A DNA stretch of 64,000 nt, from assembly GCF_958979055.1 (NCBI RefSeq), contig NC_084899.1, forward strand, positions 5,305,001-5,369,000, read 5' to 3'. How positions within the stretch are numbered: position 1 is the first letter of the stretch; every line of letters starts with the position of its first letter. This document shows, piece after piece, positions 60,941 to 64,000 of this stretch. The position numbers and the translations under genes were made by a program. A model generated the notes under the pieces. The model ran no database searches. It was given only the letters and a program-made list of their open reading frames with translations, and was not told the origin of the DNA. The DNA is from Alnus glutinosa (Eukaryota > Streptophyta > Magnoliopsida > Fagales > Betulaceae).

Positions 60941-61559
60941 AGATCGTTGATGCATATGGTGGATATATAACTCCTCTTGAGTAGAAATGGGGAAATTAAA
61001 TGTGTTTAATTAAGATGATTTGATCGAACATGGACACACAGAATTATAATATGACTGTATTAAATATAACTTGTGACTGAATGAAGTCAAATGAAAAGAA
61101 TCAAAACGGTGGCAAGAGGCCTAAAATAATATGGATTAAATTAATGCTAAGAAATACAATAAACAAAGAAAGAAAAAGAGAAAGCACATCACATGTGAGT
61201 TTTGTCAAGATTTGATTTAATTGAACTGAGTTTATATTATAAATACTTATTTTAAAACGGTGATTTTTTTTTATTTTTTATTTTGAAGATAATATTATTA
61301 AATGGATACAATGGATTTTAATCCCAGTCTCCAACGGCGCCTTTGTGACGACCGTCGCAAACCGTGGATTACTGTCGTTTTGTATGACTAGACTAACGAC
61401 GGAATGAGCTCTCTCGCAAACGTCGTCGTTTAATCTTCGTTTCCAGTCCACCCTTCAGAGTCGTCTCCAAGTTGCCACCACATACATAAACACATCCAGA
61501 GAGGAAAGAAGCATTAAAAAAAAAAAAAAAACACCCCCAACAAAAGAGAAAATTGCACC
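60941..61559. other. Upstream region of the DUF538 gene
   Basis: AT-rich up to about 61320, then GC-richer with repeated CGTCGT and GACGACCGTCG-type steps. This GC-richer part probably includes the promoter and 5' leader. No TATA box was placed. An A run (about 61516-61531) sits just before the ATG. Confidence 0.4.
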
Positions 61560-62042
61560 ATGACCCCAAAATCCTCCATTTTCTTCGTCTCCATCCTCGT
61601 CCTTATCCTCTTCCTCTTACCCCTCTCTTCCCAAAAGCCCGACCAGAACCGGACACCGAAACCAAACCCGTCGGCGGTCCACACGGAGCTCACGAACTAC
61701 GGGTTTCCAATCGGCCTCTTACCCTCCACCGTTCAGGGATACTCCATAAACAAAACCTCCGGCGAGTTCTTGGTCGACATCGGCGGCGCGTGCAAAGTCA
61801 CTCTTCCACCGGACAACTACCTGGCCACGTACTCTAAGAGGATTACCGGAAAGATCGTGTCGGGTCGGATTGCCGAGATCAACGGGATTCGTGTTCGGGC
61901 CTTCTTCCAGTGGTGGTCCATTACCGGGATACGGTCCAGCGGCGAGGACTTGGTGTTCGAGGTCGGGATGGTCACCGCCAAGTACCCCTCGAAGAACTTC
62001 GACGAAAGCCCCGCTTGCGAGGGCAAGCACTCGGCTTCGTGA
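61560..62042 (+). CDS. DUF538 family protein
   Basis: Single-exon gene for 160 residues. The ATG at 61560 is followed at once by a hydrophobic segment (residues about 5-24, SSIFFVSILVLILFLLPLSS) likely to be a signal peptide. Residues about 42-145 carry the DUF538 pattern: ELTNYGFPIGLLPSTVQGYS, FLVDIGGACKVTLPPDNYLA, ITGKIVSGRIAEINGIRVRA, FFQWWSITGI and a VGMVTAKYPSKNF-type end. Length fits the family (about 150-180). DUF538 proteins are plant-specific with a beta-barrel-like fold; Arabidopsis SVB affects trichome size, but biochemical function is unclear. Coding GC is clearly above the surroundings and no defects are visible. Confidence 0.93.
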   Translation: MTPKSSIFFVSILVLILFLLPLSSQKPDQNRTPKPNPSAVHTELTNYGFPIGLLPSTVQGYSINKTSGEFLVDIGGACKVTLPPDNYLATYSKRITGKIVSGRIAEINGIRVRAFFQWWSITGIRSSGEDLVFEVGMVTAKYPSKNFDESPACEGKHSAS

Positions 62043-64000
62043 GAGGTTTGGGTCTTTTTCAAATTCAATTCGATTCGCTTCGGTCTTGTTAGGGTTTTGG
62101 TTTGGGCGAGGAATTCGAGAGGAAAGTTTGTGTTCTTTGTCGCATTGATAGACGTTTTGGTGCTAATTAGATTGTTCATGGCTTACGTTTGAAGCATTTG
62201 GATTAAATTATTGAATTATCTCTGAAATTTCATGAATTATTGATTTTCTTTTTCTTTTTGTTTGAAAATGGAATCGAATTTGTGCTCTATACCTCGATTA
62301 TTCCTGAATTTTACAGGATTATTCTGTGTAGCATGAATAAATAATTGCAATATGTTTTAGTTTTACTTTTAAATTTTAATATGAATCTGTTTGTTTGGTC
62401 ATGGATTTATTATTTGTCTTTAGAGTCACTGGCTCCAATGTGTTCTTTTCCTGAGCACCACCCAAATTGCAAATAATGACATATCCGGAAAGTTCCCTAA
62501 TTTGTCACTGTGCTTGAGGGCTAAGAAGTGTTTGGTAATTGTACTTTTTACGAGTGGTTACTGGTTAGCTTGGGAACTAGTTCTGGTGAACCTGGAAGCT
62601 ATACGCTTGTTTGACAAACTATTCCCAATTCTCCCTCTTTTTCTTTTTACTTCTCTTAAAAAAAAAAAAAATCAAAAACATTTTAACTTTTTTACACTTT
62701 TTATATCACATCAATCATATTTTATTACTATTCAAATAAAAAAATTGACTACAAATTTATTTATTTTTTACTTTTCTATAAAACATTCTCAAATTTTATA
62801 TCACATCAATCACTTCTTACTATACAACACACAAATATTCCACAACACAATTACTTACCAAATAAACTCATATGAAACTGCCTAATAGTTTGGATTTAGT
62901 GGGTTTTTGGATATTCACCATTCTATATTATTCTTAAACTCATGGTCTGGTGGTGATTTAATATTATTATTGCTGACTTGATACATTTTTAAGCCTTTTG
63001 ATTCGTGATTGCCTTTTTTCTGTACTCAGTGGCTTTAGTATAATTTACTCATTTTGATTTAAACCAATGCTACTCTTCACACTCATTTCATATCTGCTGA
63101 TGTTGACGTGACGTGTTTTAAGCAGCTTTTCATGTTAGCTACTTAAAAAAAATAAAAATAAAAGTCATTTAAAATATGACATGTCAGCCGGTGTAAAATG
63201 AGTGTGATAAATATGTGTGAAAAATTGCATCTCTTTAATTTGTCCTGTCCTTGTCCTCCTTGCTCGCCAGCACAAACCTGAAGGAAAGGAAACTGGTATA
63301 ATATACAAACAAAGGAGCCCCCAATCACCACAAGCAATCAACATTTTACAATGACAAAGAATGGTTTTAGACAGTGATAGACAGATTTATTTAGGCCTTT
63401 TAGATAGATTTGATACGATTAGGGTGTGGGATATTCTTCCTTTGTTGTTGTTGTTGTTGTTGTTGTTGTGTGTGTGTGTTCCTTTATGCTGATAAAGTAT
63501 ATTACTTACATTTGAATATAGTACAATACCATTTCTGGCCATACTATTTGTCATTTAGGTTTTTGTTTGCTTTTTGTTGTGAGGATCTTTTATTATCTTT
63601 TTACTTGATTATGCAATTCTAGACCTTTTTCTTATCTCTGTTTTCTTCTGGTATTTTTATATCATGTTCATTCTCAACTTTCCTTTTTGGTGTTCCTTTT
63701 TATCTTATTTTTGGAAAAACTTTTGTTGCTTGGAAACATCTGCAAAAGGGTCTACCAATCTTAATTTTCAGTGTCATGATAACATTTCCACACAACTAAT
63801 GTAATTTCACAGCTTGGGGATTTGATGAGCTACCCCAACGACCCATTTAATAAGTATATTAAGAATAAATATAACATAATTTTTATTTTTTATTTTTTAA
63901 AAAAAAGGGTAAAAAACTACCTCATGAGCTAGAAGACCTGCTAATTTCATTACTGACTCCACCAATGTGGACTCCTTGAAAAAGATAATAAATAATGGAA
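62043..64000. other. 3' flank of the DUF538 gene and intergenic DNA
   Basis: The first 250 or so bases are likely 3' UTR. No further gene was recognised. A (TTG)9 plus GT run lies at about 63439-63480. The segment 63060-63230 contains both CACATTCAT-like and ATGAGTGTG text in inverted orientation (CTTCACACTCATTTCAT near 63076 and AAAATGAGTGTGATAAAT near 63195), suggesting a short foldback repeat. Confidence 0.45.
63439..63480. repeat. (TTG)n/(GT)n compound microsatellite
   Basis: About nine TTG units followed by a short GT run. Confidence 0.9.

Overview
This is nuclear DNA from a flowering plant, almost certainly a eudicot and quite possibly a woody one. It is AT-rich, with widely spaced genes split by GT-AG introns and much transposon debris between and inside them. 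All recognised proteins are plant types. The species cannot be read from the sequence. Gene models were built by hand from codon phase, splice sites and remembered family sequence; no search was run.

Layout: 1-7.8 kb is intergenic (LINE RNase H remnant, hAT-type MITE, foldback repeat, SINE, microsatellites). 7974-10190 (+) is a leucine-rich repeat extensin in one exon. 10.2-29 kb is intergenic and holds degraded LINE tails, a PPR fragment, a tandem duplication, a GC-rich degenerate repeat block and several foldback (Mutator-type) MITEs. 29045-34113 (+) is a 12-exon SERINC gene. 34985-37200 (-) is a decayed LINE split by a solo LTR. 38629-43858 (-) is a 13-exon ARF-GAP of the AGD14 type. 48467-54565 (+) is a CASC3/MLN51 (Barentsz) gene, whose seventh intron carries a complete miniature LTR retrotransposon (TRIM). 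57553-58863 (+) is a small heavy-metal-associated domain protein of NaKR type. 61560-62042 (+) is a DUF538 protein. The rest to 64 kb is AT-rich intergenic DNA.

The genes do not form a pathway: they cover cell wall sensing, membrane lipid/serine incorporation, vesicle traffic, exon-junction-complex biology, metal binding and an unknown DUF538 role. I found no clearly new system. The strongest observations are structural: four foldback elements with exact or near-exact 9-bp target duplications, a TRIM with perfect 5-bp duplications, a solo LTR whose removal restores a LINE reading frame, a GC-AG intron in the SERINC gene and an in-frame 60-bp duplication in the MLN51 gene.
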